The notes under the pieces: model-generated | The model's database searches: none | The model's input: the letters and a program-made list of their open reading frames with translations, nothing else | What the model was told of the DNA's origin: nothing | Assembly: GCA_026545225.1 (NCBI GenBank) | Contig: CM048850.1 | Coordinates: forward strand, 6,931,501-6,995,500 | Direction: 5' to 3' | Source of the DNA: Cornus controversa | Taxonomy: Eukaryota; Streptophyta; Magnoliopsida; Cornales; Cornaceae | Length of the DNA: 64,000 bases | Shown: in pieces, positions 11,200 to 23,800 of the stretch | How positions within the stretch are numbered: the first letter of the stretch is position 1 | Layout of the letters: every line of letters starts with the position of its first letter | Position numbers and translations under genes: made by a program

Positions 11200-12486
11200 A
11201 TCACAATCACACTCTACTTTGAACAAATATAACTAAATGAACAAATATACCATGTTAAAAAAACATTTATGCCCAGAATTTGTTGGTCCATGATCTGAAA
11301 AGACACTTTGGAGACGAGACCACTCAATTCAAAGATCAAAAGTTCCCACACCGCCATTGAATTATAATGTCTGTGATCAATTTATCTTATTGAATATGAA
11401 TCTTAAAAAGACCTATATATATTTGCCAAAAGGCAACAACCCATTTGCAAATCATTTATCAAATTGGCATATGTATTTCAATCAGAAAAAAATAAAAATA
11501 AAAAACCTTCCTTGAAACCCAAAGAAAAAAAGTACAATTTCACAATTCAATTTATGGAAGAGATGAAAACTATGGAATTTTGATTATATAAGCTAAGCTC
11601 GATATTCTCAGATATAGAGAACTTCATAATCCATATGAAACGTAACACAATTATGGCTATGCATATTTTGAATCATAAAGAACTGAGAAAAATATGGGTC
11701 ACCAACTATATCCATCAACCTTCATTAATCAAACACCAATTGGGATGATCATATTTGGGAGCCCCAATAAATTTATTCTGTGGAACTTTCAATTGAACCA
11801 TATTCCATACCTTTTGCCATAAAAGCTGCTGGAATATGGGATTTTTTTTTCATCGATAAGTCGTTGGAATATGGGATTGTTTGTGAAGAGAGTGATAAAA
11901 TGACGTGACACGAAATTTAAATTTAACCATATCTTTGGCCCCTATGCCATAAGTTCTCCTGCTGTGGAATTGTTTAACAAAATGATGTTTTAGCAAATTT
12001 TGAAATCTAAGCCATTAGGCCGATCACTTGTCCTAATTTTTGTGTTACCAACCTATTGGCCCGAGTTGTATTAACTTTCCTTTGCACAAGGTGAGGGTTG
12101 GAGCTACACAAGGGACAATGTGTGCGCAAATGTTAGTTACCTAAATAAAAAATAAAAAGATTGACTAACTATCAAAAGCCAGAGTTAGTCGTGACATATA
12201 TGGATCTTAAACTTTCAGTTAACACGCTGTGACAAATATATGTTTGTGAATCAAGATTTTAGGTTTTCAACATTGGTCATAATAGATCACAAGTAGCTAT
12301 TATATCCAATGCCCATTGTTTTTTTTAAAAAAAATATTCCCAGATTTTGGTCCATAACGTTCTGAAAAAGTCTATGGAGAAGAGATTAGGAATCAGATCC
12401 CATGCCCATGTTAAAAAAAAAAAAAATTCCCTGAATTTGGTCCATGTTCTGAAAGAGACTATGGAGAAAGATTAGGAATCAGATAC
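11200..12486. other. Promoter-side intergenic DNA with local duplications
   Basis: No gene is visible. A phrase containing TTTGGTCCAT...CTGAAA(A/G)AG(T/A)CTATGGAGAA occurs at about 12340-12395 and 12425-12485, and in a diverged form at 11265-11315. ACCATATTCCAT(A/G)CCTTTTGCCATAA (about 11798-11823) recurs at 13860-13885. The region looks like old duplicated, transposon-derived DNA. Confidence 0.55.
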
Positions 12487-12990
12487 CACTACAACAAATG
12501 ATAGCATTTGTGTTAAAAAAATAAAGCGTCACTAATACTTAATATTCTGTTGCTAAAAAGTTTTAGCTATGAAAATATATCGTCATAGCACCGTCACCTG
12601 AAAGTGTGTCGTGGGTTCTATATTGTAACAATCCATTAACAACTGTTGCTAGTGCTTGTTAACTGTGACGAAAAAATTACCGTCACAGAAAAAGTTGTTT
12701 TAGCGTCATCTCTTAATTTTGTCACAATTAAAGTATCCATTTTTGACAATTTTCTTTAGGTGTCATAAATACTTTTTATTTGTGATAACAAATTTTCATT
12801 ACCTTTAATGTATTACTTGTGACATTATTTTACTATCACAGATACCCTCTGTCTTTTTCCTTTCCTTTTCAATTTTGGTCTCTACTAATGCTATTCCTTG
12901 ATTGTTATTTTTGTTTTGTTCTCAATACTCTATCATCACAAATCCATTGATATTGTTCATGACTAAATACTCATCATCAGTTGCACACAT
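12487..12990 (+). mobile_element. CACTA transposon left end (truncated)
   Basis: CACTACAACAAATGATAGC at 12487 is the hallmark CACTA terminus. It is followed by subterminal phrases repeating in both orientations (GTCACTAAT, CTGTGACG, CGTCACAG, TTGTGACA, TGTCACAA) as in En/Spm subterminal regions. No matching TTTGTTGTAGTG end is found before 14000, and no transposase, so this is a truncated fragment whose right boundary is approximate. Confidence 0.55.
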
Positions 12991-14874
12991 TTAAAAATAT
13001 ATAGCACATAAATACAGAAATCACAGCATACTAACAAGATTTATTCATATCAAACAATCATGTAATTAATAGGTATAAAACTTCCTGCCATTCTACAATT
13101 TTTAAAATTCATAGAAGTAGTTTCTTTCAAGTTCTAACATATATATTCATATTATTCTACCTCAATAAAAACAACAAATAAATAAAGCTAAAATTTGATT
13201 TGTAAAATATCTTTCCCAATACTTCATGTTCTCTCCTTACCCTCTTTGCCTGCAAAAGCTATAATATTAGAACATGAATTCAAACACCACATATATATGT
13301 ATATATAGAGTCATAAACAATTAGACGCGTACACATGTATAATTAAGCAGATTCAGATAAGCCTAGCCCAGCTAGATGAATGTCTCTGAAGTTCCAAAGA
13401 ATTTTAGATTTTAAGGGTGATTCAATGTATAGATATCATTAACCTAAGCTAGACACTCAATAAAAAGGTATTCTGCATATAATTTAGATATTTTGTGCCT
13501 TACTTAAAGTTCCTTTATTTATGTGATCGTTTCTTAGCTAGTAATTCTTAGGTCATAGTTAAAATATTCAACTTAAAGAAGCATAATTGTTTCAGAATAG
13601 GATTTTTCAGATAGTTTAGACCATCCTGATCATGAATACATGAAATATGAATTAAATTGATTATTTAAATGAACACATGAAATAGGACATATTAAAAAGA
13701 AAATGTGTCCCAAATGAATACTACATTAAAACACATCTGTTTGTTTAAACATACATAAAAAGTAACATATTGCAGAAGTGTAAATTATCTGTAAAGAATA
13801 GCAAGTTAACTAGACTTGTTAAATATGTTAAAAATATATTCTGTATAACTTTTAATTCAACCATATTCCATGCCTTTTGCCATAAGCTGCTGGAATATGG
13901 GATTTTTTTTTTCTCTGTAAATTGCATGAATATGGGATTTTTTGTGTGAAGAGAGTGAGAAAATGAACTTTCAAGATTGATCAAGATTTTAGGATTTGCA
14001 ACATTGATCATAATAAATCACAAGTAGTCATTTTAGGCACTGTGACCAACTAGTCCAAAAGTGTCCAAGTTACATATCTTAAGAAAACCATTTAAAAAAC
14101 TAACTTAGAAACCCTCTGTCTGTCTAGTCTCATGAAAATCTCCTTTCTGCCTTATTTTTCGAACTAAATAATTGGATGGTTTTCGCATTTTATTATCATA
14201 AAGTCAGTGGTACCGAACTTACACATAGAAGAAGGGATAAAGTGTAGAGTAGGTGAGTAATCCAAAGGAATATAGTGTAGAATCGTGTAAGATCAACTAT
14301 CCTAGCAAACAAACACACCCTCCTCATCCAAAACAAGAAAGCTCTCGCATTTGCAGCAGAGGAATGTCATGATAGGCTGGACTGATGTGGAATAAATTTG
14401 GACTTTTCTGGACCAGAATTAATGTATTTATCATACATCCGAGACCGAATGCAAATAACCCATGGCCATATTCTCTGTCACACCACTAGGTTGGTTGGGC
14501 CCAAAATGGTACTCTTCTCTCTCAATTGCATTTGCCAAGGACACAATTTTCAAATCACCTAGTGTTAGGTTTCTTTTTTCTTCTTATTTTTGGTCTCAAA
14601 TTCGAATTGTAATTAAGTTTAAATTTTAGAGTTGTGTTTTAAGCAAATTCTTATTAAACAAGTATTGACTTTAAACAATTGTAATTTGTGTCTAACAAGT
14701 TATTGGATTTTGGGCTTTATAAATTGATGTTTAGGGTATAGGTTGAAATTTATGAGTGGAGAGATATGTACCTGATGAAAGAGTTGATGGGTAGAGAGAG
14801 TTACATGTTTGGTAGAAGAGCATAGGAAATGGGGCTGATTAGGCTAAACATCAACGCTTTTCTCTAACAATTAT
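12991..14874. other. Gene-free intergenic DNA
   Basis: AT-rich with no supported gene. 13845-14030 duplicates parts of 11790-11900 and 12255-12300 (CATATTCCATGCC, GAATATGGGATTTTTT, GATCAAGATTTTAGG, AATCACAAGTAG), showing that the two stretches were once one unit. The part next to 14875 would be the interior of the LTR element whose primer site follows, but no gag-like frame is recognisable. Confidence 0.5.
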
Positions 14875-14886
14875 GCTCATATACCA
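14875..14886 (-). other. Diverged primer-binding site
   Basis: On the minus strand this reads TGGTATATGAGC against the canonical plant initiator-methionine site TGGTATCAGAGC (two substitutions). It lies three bases from the LTR start at 14890, the expected position for a minus-strand element whose 5' LTR is to the right. Confidence 0.55.
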
Positions 14887-14889
14887 ATC

Positions 14890-17374
14890 TGTCACGCCCC
14901 AAAATTCGAGTCATCGAGATCCCCATTCTGTACCTGAATCCCAAATGCGAATCCGCTCATTCAACTCCTAATGAATGACTAAAACCTATACAACCACGGA
15001 AGCCAATCATACACATATGATTACATATGCATATACTCACATTTATTCATCCCAATGGGCCCCACGTTGGTCTATGTATCCATACATGCCCATTCCCAAT
15101 CCATTATTTATAAAATTCAAAACTAGCTAAGTTTCGGTCTGTTGAAGACTTCCTTCAGTCAACTGAAACCTGGGTTCAACTGACCCCCAGTTAACCAACA
15201 CACTGGAATTCAATTCTAGTTCAATCGGTCAGTTGGTGGTTTCAGTAGGTTGAAAGCTCTTTTTAGGCTGGCTAAAACCCTCATTTGGTCGACCAAAGTA
15301 GGTACCTTACAGGTTCTAATTTACAATCTCTCGGGATCTCACACTTTCGGTCTACTAATACAGTCCCAACAGGCAACCGAAACCCCCCAAAATGCTCAAA
15401 ACTTATATAACTCAAGTCTAATTGTATTCTTTGGTTCCATGCATTCATTTACTATCTTAAGACATGATTAAAACTCAAAAGAAACCATCCATTTAAACCT
15501 CATAAGGATCAAAACGTGTATCCTATGAACATGGTCCAAAACTTACTTCTTTTGATAAACAATTTCTCAAGTCCTCAATACCATAAAACATAGATTATAA
15601 ACATATACAAATACATATATTAATAAAAGCATTCACCCACGAATGTACTTGTACATGATTCTCAAAATTATCTACATGTCATAAATCGGCATGGATACAT
15701 ATATATACAATATCCAAAAATTCCAAAATGCTACTGAGTACTCCACATAGCTACTCAAATCCCATCCACCACCAGTGCCTTATCTGTAAAAAGTTTGAGG
15801 AAGAGGGGTGAGCAAAACAAATAGCTCAATAGGAATGCCCAACCCACCTAGGCATTGACCTAACACTAAACTACATGATCTGCAGTCATGATATCGTTAA
15901 TCTACATGACATGTTCAATGCATACATGTCAAACCAATTCAGTGCAATCAATATATGTATTAACACATTCATCATGCTTAACAATTTAACACAAGCATCT
16001 TTAGATTTATAACTTTTTGTTGATAATCCGATACATACACATGATTGGTCAACCCCGACGATCATGTAGTGTTGGTCAACTCCAACGACACTCGTATGAT
16101 TCGGCAACTCCAACGATCATACATTGATGACAAATCTTAGATTTGCTAACGAGATTGGGCAACTTTAACGATGACGATCATAATATTGTGGTATGATTAG
16201 GCATCTTTGACGATCATAATATTGTGGTATGATTGGGCATCTCTGGCGATCATATAATTGTGAATATTTTACCACTTCCAAAACATGGATGGACATCTTC
16301 AACTTCCATATATGGTACACTTGGACAACACTCCGATATATATATGCACATTAGGCAATATACCACATATAGCATATTTTTCATGTTCTTCTACACATGC
16401 TCATGCTTTATATCAATCCTAGCATATCTCATGTTCTCACATATCACATATAACACTTATATGTCCACATCATACTATATTTCATACATGTATACAAATC
16501 CACATATATCAATCATATGCTCACAATCTATACATATTACATGTTTAAACTCACAATCATCATATATCACAAATATGAATAACTATAGCATACAATTAAT
16601 CACAATGAAATAGGAGAAAAATTATACATAACTATACCACACTCCCAAGCATGCTGAACTCAACCCAAACCTCTCAAACTCACCAACAACCTATAAATCG
16701 ATGGTTAAGAGAGAAGAAACACCCCTATCTCAAGATTGAAGCTTTTCTAGCCAAAACCCTAGAATTTCTCCAAGCTTCACTTTGTCAAAATCACACTTTG
16801 TTTGGTTCAAACCAAATCCCTTAAGCCATAGAATACTTTGTCCTCTTTTGGCAACCTCTATATCCAAGCTTAACGTTTCCAAAATGCTAAAAAAAAAAAA
16901 AAAAAAAAGAGATGAAGAGAAGGGAGAGAGAAGTAGTAGCTGATTCTTTGGTCTGTGGGAAATGAAGATAATATCCCAGTCACTTGATATTTATATCAAT
17001 TAGGGCACAAAAAGACCAAAATGTCATTAGGCCAATTAACGTATCCTCTCAACCTCCGTTTTTTATTCTGAAAGCGATTACAGCTCTGAAATCACTTCCT
17101 TAACTCTTTTATCATTTCATTTGGTCTAAAACCATAAATAAATATATTTTTTTTAAATATTCAGTCTCCCAGGCCCACTCGGCCCGTGTCCTAGGCTCTG
17201 CCGACCTGAATACCTCAAAATGAGCCTAATGGCTCGAAAACATCCCCGGACCTGTAAACAAGTCTCCAAAAATGCATTTGATATTTATAACACATCTAAC
17301 ATCATTTCACATCATTTATATGGCAATAAATGAAATAAAAAGGAAACCGGTCAAAATTGGACTCGGTCTTTACA
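14890..17374 (-). repeat. 2.5-kb LTR of a minus-strand retrotransposon
   Basis: The block starts TGTCACGCCCCAAAATTCGAG and ends GGACTCGGTCTTTACA, giving TG...CA termini with a weak terminal inverted repeat, and has a diverged primer site on its left. Its inner part carries a degenerate array at about 16030-16260 with GGCAACT(C/T)(C/T)AACGATCAT-type units. It also has a 20-A run at 16887-16906 and the GGCCCACTCGGCCCGTG block near 17170. No target duplication was found and no coding domains survive beside it. Small frames inside are not genes. Confidence 0.6.
16030..16262. repeat. Degenerate short tandem repeats inside the LTR
   Basis: Units of about 30-45 bases share TATGATT(G/A)GGCA(A/T)CT followed by ACGATCAT. 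At least five are visible, the last two (about 16186-16260) almost identical to each other. Confidence 0.6.
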
Positions 17375-17635
17375 CGAAATAATAATAATCAGTTCTCTTA
17401 TAAACTAGAACAAAGAAAATGTAATAATCAAAATTTTAGAGAAGCAACTTCGAGCCAACCTTTTTTTGTTTTGTATAGAACATCTGTAAGCCTACATCCA
17501 AGGGCTAAAAATGTGCCACACTATCACTTTTTCAATCCTATTATGTTATGGCTTCATGCACAACTTAATCCCGCCTCACTACTTGTACGAGATGCTAATG
17601 AAACACATCTATTTGGTGGAGAAGAGCCAACCCTC

Positions 17636-18071
17636 TGTTGTGTTTGTAGAGCCTGAGGATAATTGTTTTTGGAGGGTTGACTGCTGGAAGATTTGTTTCC
17701 TATTAGTATAGGACTTGTTTAGGAACTTAATTCCTAATTGAACTTTCCTTTTGAAACTTGAAGACCTGGTGACTAAGACAACTTGGTGACTAATATATCT
17801 CTCTCTATAAATAGGAATTTTGTGTAACCCTAAGATTGTGTTTCAAATTGTGAAAACAATTATGAGCCAAACAAATCCAATTTTGTGAAATTAGTGAGAG
17901 CAAGAGAGAAGAGAGTTTGAGTGATTGTCATCCTCCATCATATTTTTCAAAGTGAAATTACTCGGTGTCCTCCTTAGACGTAGTCCATTGTTAAGGTGAA
18001 CCAAGTAAATCTCTTGTATTTTTGTGTGATTGTTTTATTTTCTAATTATTTTTTCACACATATTTCCAACA
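17636..18071 (+). repeat. Copia 5' LTR
   Basis: Contains a TATA-like CTCTATAAATAGG at about 17802-17814 followed by the transcript leader, and ends CCAACA directly before the primer-binding site. The copy at 29799-30217 differs by many substitutions and indels, indicating an old insertion. Confidence 0.9.
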
Positions 18072-18172
18072 ACTGGTATTAGAGTCTTGGTTTGCATATC
18101 AAGGGTATGACAGGTGGTTGACAAAATTATGGCGAATTTTTCCATCACAGATCTGTCCGTTTAAGTGGGACT

Positions 18173-18766
18173 ATGGCGTCAGAAGATAGAGCATCAAGGA
18201 TTGGGAAGCTTGATGACCCAAACTTCAGTTTCTGGAAGATGCAAATAGGGGACTATTTGATCCAAAAAGATCTAGATCTACCACTTGGAAAGAAACCAAT
18301 AGAGATGAAAGAAGATGAATGGATCAAGCTTGATAGGAAGGCTTTTGCAATGATCAGATTGACGTTGTCAAAATCAATCGCCTTCAACATCAAAAATGAG
18401 AAGATGATGACGTCTCTCATGGAAACATTTTCTGATATTTACGAACAACCGTCTGCGGCGAACAAGGTACATCTTATAAAAAATCTATTTAACTTAAAGA
18501 TGTTCGAAGGTGGAAGATTCAACGAGCATCTCAATGTGTTCAATAAGATCGTTGGACAATTGGAATTTGTTGAAATCGACTTCAAAGATGAGGTCCACGC
18601 ACTTCTAATTCTAGGGACGTTACTTGATGGTTGGAGTAACATAGTTGCTGCAATCAACAGTTTTGCAGGGAAATCAAAGTTAGAGTTCGATGACATTGTC
18701 AACATGATTCTAACCGAAGAAATTAGAAGGCAAGCAGATGCATTTTTACCAGTGGTTCGACATTGA
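18173..18766 (+). pseudogene. Copia gag (capsid), with decayed zinc knuckle to about 18930
   Basis: A 197-codon open frame begins MASEDRASRIGKLDDPNFSFW, and WKMQIGDYL, LIKNLFNLKMFEGG and LLDGWSNIVAAINSF match the copia Gag (UBN2-type) pattern that forms virus-like particles. It stops at 18766 with TGA. Downstream, after further stops, YGKMGHQTSCK at about 18890-18922 is the nucleocapsid CCHC knuckle with two cysteines altered or replaced by a stop. In intact elements gag and pol are one frame, so this is the open remainder of a broken polyprotein. Confidence 0.85.
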
Positions 18767-18929
18767 ACATCAAAAGTAGAGGCAAAAGTTTGAACAAGAA
18801 GAAAGGCGGTAATGGATATAGTCGTTCCAAGTCAGAATGGTAGATCAAAGTCTCAAAATTCCAAAGATAATTCTACAAAGTGTTAGAATTATGGCAAGAT
18901 GGGTCACCAGACTTCATGCAAAGTGTCAA

Positions 18930-20879
18930 AAGAAAGAAAAGAAAAGAAGATCGAAGCAAACATTGTCTCAGAAGATTCAGATGAAATGCTGATATGCTCT
19001 TTGCAAAGCAAAACAAAGTCATAGGTGATTAACTCTGGGGCCTCGTTTCACGCTACCTCAAACAGAGAGCTATGTACTAGCTATTCATCTAGTAACCTTG
19101 GTAAGGTGTATCTCACTGATGATCAGCCATGCGATGTAGTCGGTAAGAGTGACGTACATATCAAGCCAACTGGATCTATTTAGAAGTTGAAGGATGTGAC
19201 ACATCCCAGACTTGAGGACGAATCTGATTTTCATTAGTCAATTATCAGATGTAGGTTATGCTATTAACTTCATTGGGGATTTGTGGATAGTCTCCAAATG
19301 CACTATGATCATAGCACGTGATAAGAAAAATAGTTTTTTTTACACAACTGTCAGTGCTAAAGTGTCAATAGCAATTGCTGAAAGCAAAGAAGATCAACAT
19401 GTGGCACCAAAGACTAGGTCACATTAGTGAAAAAGGGCTCAAAGTCATGCACTCATTGGGGAAACTACTAGGGCTGAAATTGATTGATATCGACTTCTGT
19501 AAGAATTGTGAGTATGATAAACAGAAGAGAGTTAGTTTCAAGAAGAGTGGTAAAGTTCTCAAGAGTAAGAAGCTTGAGTTAGTTCGCACAAATGTCTGGG
19601 GGCTAGCCCCGGTTTCAACCATTGGCGGAAAGTCCTATTTTGTGACTTTCATCGATGATCATACATCGAAGGTGTAGGTCTATTTTTTGGCACACAAATA
19701 TGAGGTATTTGGGGTGTTCAAGAAGTAGAAGACTATGATAGAGAATGAGACAGCCTTGAAGCTCAAGAGGTTGAGGTCAGACAACGATGGTGAGCATGAA
19801 GACACCGGGTTCAAGAAATTTTATTTTGAGAATGAGATCTATTTAGAACAGACTGTGAAAGGAACCCCACAGCAAAACGGGGTGGCAAAATGGTTGAACC
19901 AAACATTGATGGAAAGAGCCAGAAGCATGCGCATTCAGTCAGGTCTACCCGAACAGTTTTGTGCTGAGACAGTCAATACAATAGCCTACCTTATTAATCG
20001 AGGACCGTCAGTATCGTTAGAGTACCAAAAACCAGAAGAAGTTTGCAGTAACAAGAAGGTAAATCTTTTATGGCTAAAAGTGTTTGGTTGTATTGCTTAT
20101 ACGCATGTTAGTGACTATGCTAGGGGAAAATTGGACCCCAAGTCAATAAAGTGCACCTTCATTCAATATGGAGAATATGAGTTTGGTTATCGACCTTGGG
20201 ATTACTAAAATAAGAAGATCATTTGTAGTAGAGATGTAATTTTTAATGAAAGTGATGTACAAGGATAGAGGTATTGCATAACCCACTAGCCTAATACAAG
20301 AAAATTCAAAGTATGTCGAGTTGGATAATGATCCAATAAGAAGTATGGCACAGCAGGTTGATGAGGGTCCTTAGCCATAAGAGCCTACAAAATAGCAAGC
20401 ACCACAGAGCCCTACTCTGACACTCGCACCCAAAAGGTCCCCTCATCCACATGTACCAAATCGAAAGTACATAGATTTCTGCTGCTAATAGATAGTGGAG
20501 TACTTGAATGCTACGATGAGGCATGTCAAATAGAAGACTCGAGCAAGTGGGAGCTAGCGATGAGAGATGAGATGAAGTCCCTTATCTCTAATCATACATA
20601 GGAGTTAGACGAATTACCCATTAGGAAGAAAGCTCTACACAACAAATGGGTGTACAAAGTTAAAAAGGAACATGACGGTTCCAAAAGATGCAAGGCTAGA
20701 TTGGTGGTCAAAGGCTTTCAACAAAAGTAAGAGATTGACTACATTGACATATTTTCTCCCATTGTAAAACTAAATACCATTCGTTCAGTTTTAAGCATTG
20801 TTGCATCTGAGGATTTGCATCTTAAATAGTTAGATGTGAAAATTGCTTTCCTTCACAGAGACCTGGAGGAGGAGATTTA
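18930..20879 (+). pseudogene. Copia pol, N-terminal part: protease, integrase, start of RT
   Basis: Protease: VINSGASFHAT (about 19022-19053), where the family has DSGAS, so the catalytic Asp codon has changed to Asn. GAG-pre-integrase and zinc region: MWHQRLGHISEKGLKVM (about 19399-19450) and CKNCEYDKQKRVSF. Integrase core: TIGGKSYFVTFIDDHTSKV, then a stop, then LRSDNDGEH (about 19765), VKGTPQQNGVAKWLNQTLMERARSM and the tail to 20208. RT starts around 20570 (ALHNKWVYKVKKEHDGS, RLVVKGFQQK, EEEIY) and is cut at 20879 by the chromovirus LTR. At least four in-frame stops are visible. Confidence 0.88.
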
Positions 20880-23800
20880 TGAAATACCCCCCAGAAAATT
20901 TCGCGCATGAGGTGGCCAGTCTCATACACAAAACTTGGGAGATACATACAACTGGTAGCAACAAGCATAGATGCAAAAGAAAGAAATAGAATAATTGCTA
21001 AAAGCTGAACAGAAATCCCATTGAACTGAAATAATTGATAAATAAATAAATATATTCTGGTAATACAATTTGGAAGTCCCGTAACCCAGGGACCCCTTAA
21101 CCAGAAAGAACAAAAGTTTTTAAATGCTAAAATTAATACCAACAATCAAAGTCTCAAAAGTTCATAGTATGACTCTTGATGAAGACAAGTTCCTACCCTG
21201 TAACTGATGAGATGAGACGTCTGCTACAACCAAACCCTAAAACTCTATCCTCGCGGTGGAACCTGTCTGAAACCTGAAATATCAACACAGTGGGTTAAAC
21301 CCACGAGTAAGTTCTATCTACTACATCCCAATCAGAGAACCAATATACATACCCTCAGTATAAGGGACACAAAAATAAGTCTATAGATTTAACCTACAAG
21401 TTAATCTTTTACCCAGTTTCGTGTTTCCAAAACAACAGGTCAATATTTATAATATTCCACCCAAACCCTTATTATGCACACGTGAACACATTCCTTACGT
21501 TCAGCAGAAATAAACATCATATAAAATAATATCAAGTTTAAGCAATCCTAACATGCCATCATTTAATCTTTTGATACCTTAATAGGTATAGATAAATACA
21601 TACTAGTCATTTCCTATTTAGCTCATGTTTTCAGAAGTAAAATCATCTTATACATTGTTCCAACACACCCTTATCATCCAACAATGAACATATTCTTTAA
21701 GTTCAAAATAAAGAAAACATGTGCATACACATATAGATACCTTATTAGATATGAGCGATCCTGACACGCCAAATAAATTGTATAGATACCTTATTAGGTA
21801 TGGGCGATCCTAACACGCCAAATAAAATGTATAGATACCTTATTAGGTATGGGCGATCCTGACACGCCGGGCAATCCTGACATGCCAAATAAAATGCATA
21901 GATACCTTATTAGGTATGGGCGATCCTGACACGCCGGGCAATCCTTACATGCCAAATAAAATACATAGATACCTTATTAGGTATGGGCGATCCTGACACG
22001 CCGGGCAATCCTTACATGCCAAAATAAAATGCATAGATACATTCCAATATGCAATATAAAATAACAAGGTGCATTATGATTTAAATTTGCACAACCGTCA
22101 TTTCAAATCATCCAACATGAAATTATCATCATAAGACAAATCGTTCACAAGTAGACTATAATCAAGTATTTGATGGGCATTTATATTCTTAAAGAAAAAT
22201 ATATTCAAATAAACCAAATAACCCAAGCATCCATTATAGAAGCAATTTCCCAACTCAACCTCCAATGCACTCAATTCTACGAGGGAGTCTAAACCTAACT
22301 TTTATCTAGGTTTCTGGGCCTATTCCACTTCTCAGAACCCTATTAAATCATTCTGAAATTTTCTAGAATTTTTGAAATATTTTCAACAAATAAAAGAAGG
22401 TGAAAACCCAACTTTTAGACACTTTAAAAATTCATTGAACACTAAGGGAAACTCCTTTCAAGATGAAAATTTAAACCCAAGTTTATTTAACCTCCAGAAA
22501 GTTACCACAAAAATTTGGGAATTTTTGGAATTTCAAAAGTATTTTCTAAAAATTACAGAAAGTGAAAAACCCAACTTTTGGATACTTTAAAAATAAATTG
22601 AACAACAAGGGAAGATCATTTTGAGTTTAAAATTTAAACCCAAGTGTATTTAGCCTCCAGGAAGTTTCAGCAAAAATTTGGGAATTTTTTGGAATTATAA
22701 AAGTATTTTCTAAAATTACAGAAAGTGAAAAATCCAACTTTTAGACATTTTAAAAATCAATTGAACAGCAAGAAAAGATTATTTTTAGTTGAAACTTTAA
22801 ACCCAAGTGTATTTAACCTCCATAGAGTTACAGTAAAAATTTGGGAATTTTTAGAGTTGTAAAAGTATTTTCTAAAATTAAAGAAGCTAAAAAAACAGTT
22901 TTTAGACACTTTAAAAATTAATTTAAAGAGAATGGTAAATCATTTGGATATGAAATTTAAACCCCAAGCTCCTCAAGCTCCCAGGAAGTTGACATAAACT
23001 TTTTGGAATTTTTAGAATTATAAAAGTATTTTTAAAAAATGATTTTCTCAATTTTTAAATTTTTTCAAAAATTTCAAAAATACAAAAGAAATATCAAAAC
23101 TATTCGGAATGGGCCCATATTGGACCCAGAGGTGGGCCCCCGCGAGTGGGGCCCAAAAACCCTTTTCCGGCCACCGGCCGGCGCCGGAGCCGGCGGCACG
23201 CGCCCCCACGCGCCGGCGGCGCGCGTGGGGGTCACGCGCGCTGGAGCCTTTCTTCCCCAGCGCGCTGGGGGGTTTTCCGGCGTGCCCCGACCTCCGTTCG
23301 CTCTGATTTTTGCCCCGTTCTTCTCCTCTTGATCCCCTCTACCCATTGGTACAAAAAGCCCCATCAAAAATTGTCCGAATCAAAAACCCCTAATTTACAA
23401 GTTCTAGGGTTCTTCGCAAAATTTAAAAAAAATTAAAACCCAATAGTTCACGATCTGTTTTTCTAAAGATTTCGAGTTGTTTACAATTTAATTCCAACAG
23501 AGTAGGATCACAACTAAACATTTATTTCTTACAAATTGCATACATGAATGATTTCTTCCTTAACACACTATACATATACATGAACACATATGCATATAAC
23601 CTTACATGAACAAAACCAATTAAATCTACATACAATCCTCATAGTTAATCTCACGAAATTTATCAATAGCAGAAAAATATAAACATGCAATTAACTACAA
23701 ATTTTTAATATAAATAAATTCTCAAACCTAGACTATGCATACGGATTCAAGGGGGAAGAGAAGAATTAAACTTGCCTTTTTCCTGACGAATTAACTTGTT

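Noticed and set aside
15886-16613. Open frames within the 2.5-kb LTR
   Set aside because: They overlap degenerate tandem repeats and ATATCACAT-type simple sequence and show no protein family features.
21733-22045. CRISPR-like regularly spaced repeats
   Set aside because: Units are direct LTR tandem repeats with no unique spacers, in plant retrotransposon DNA, and are repeated in other LTR copies.
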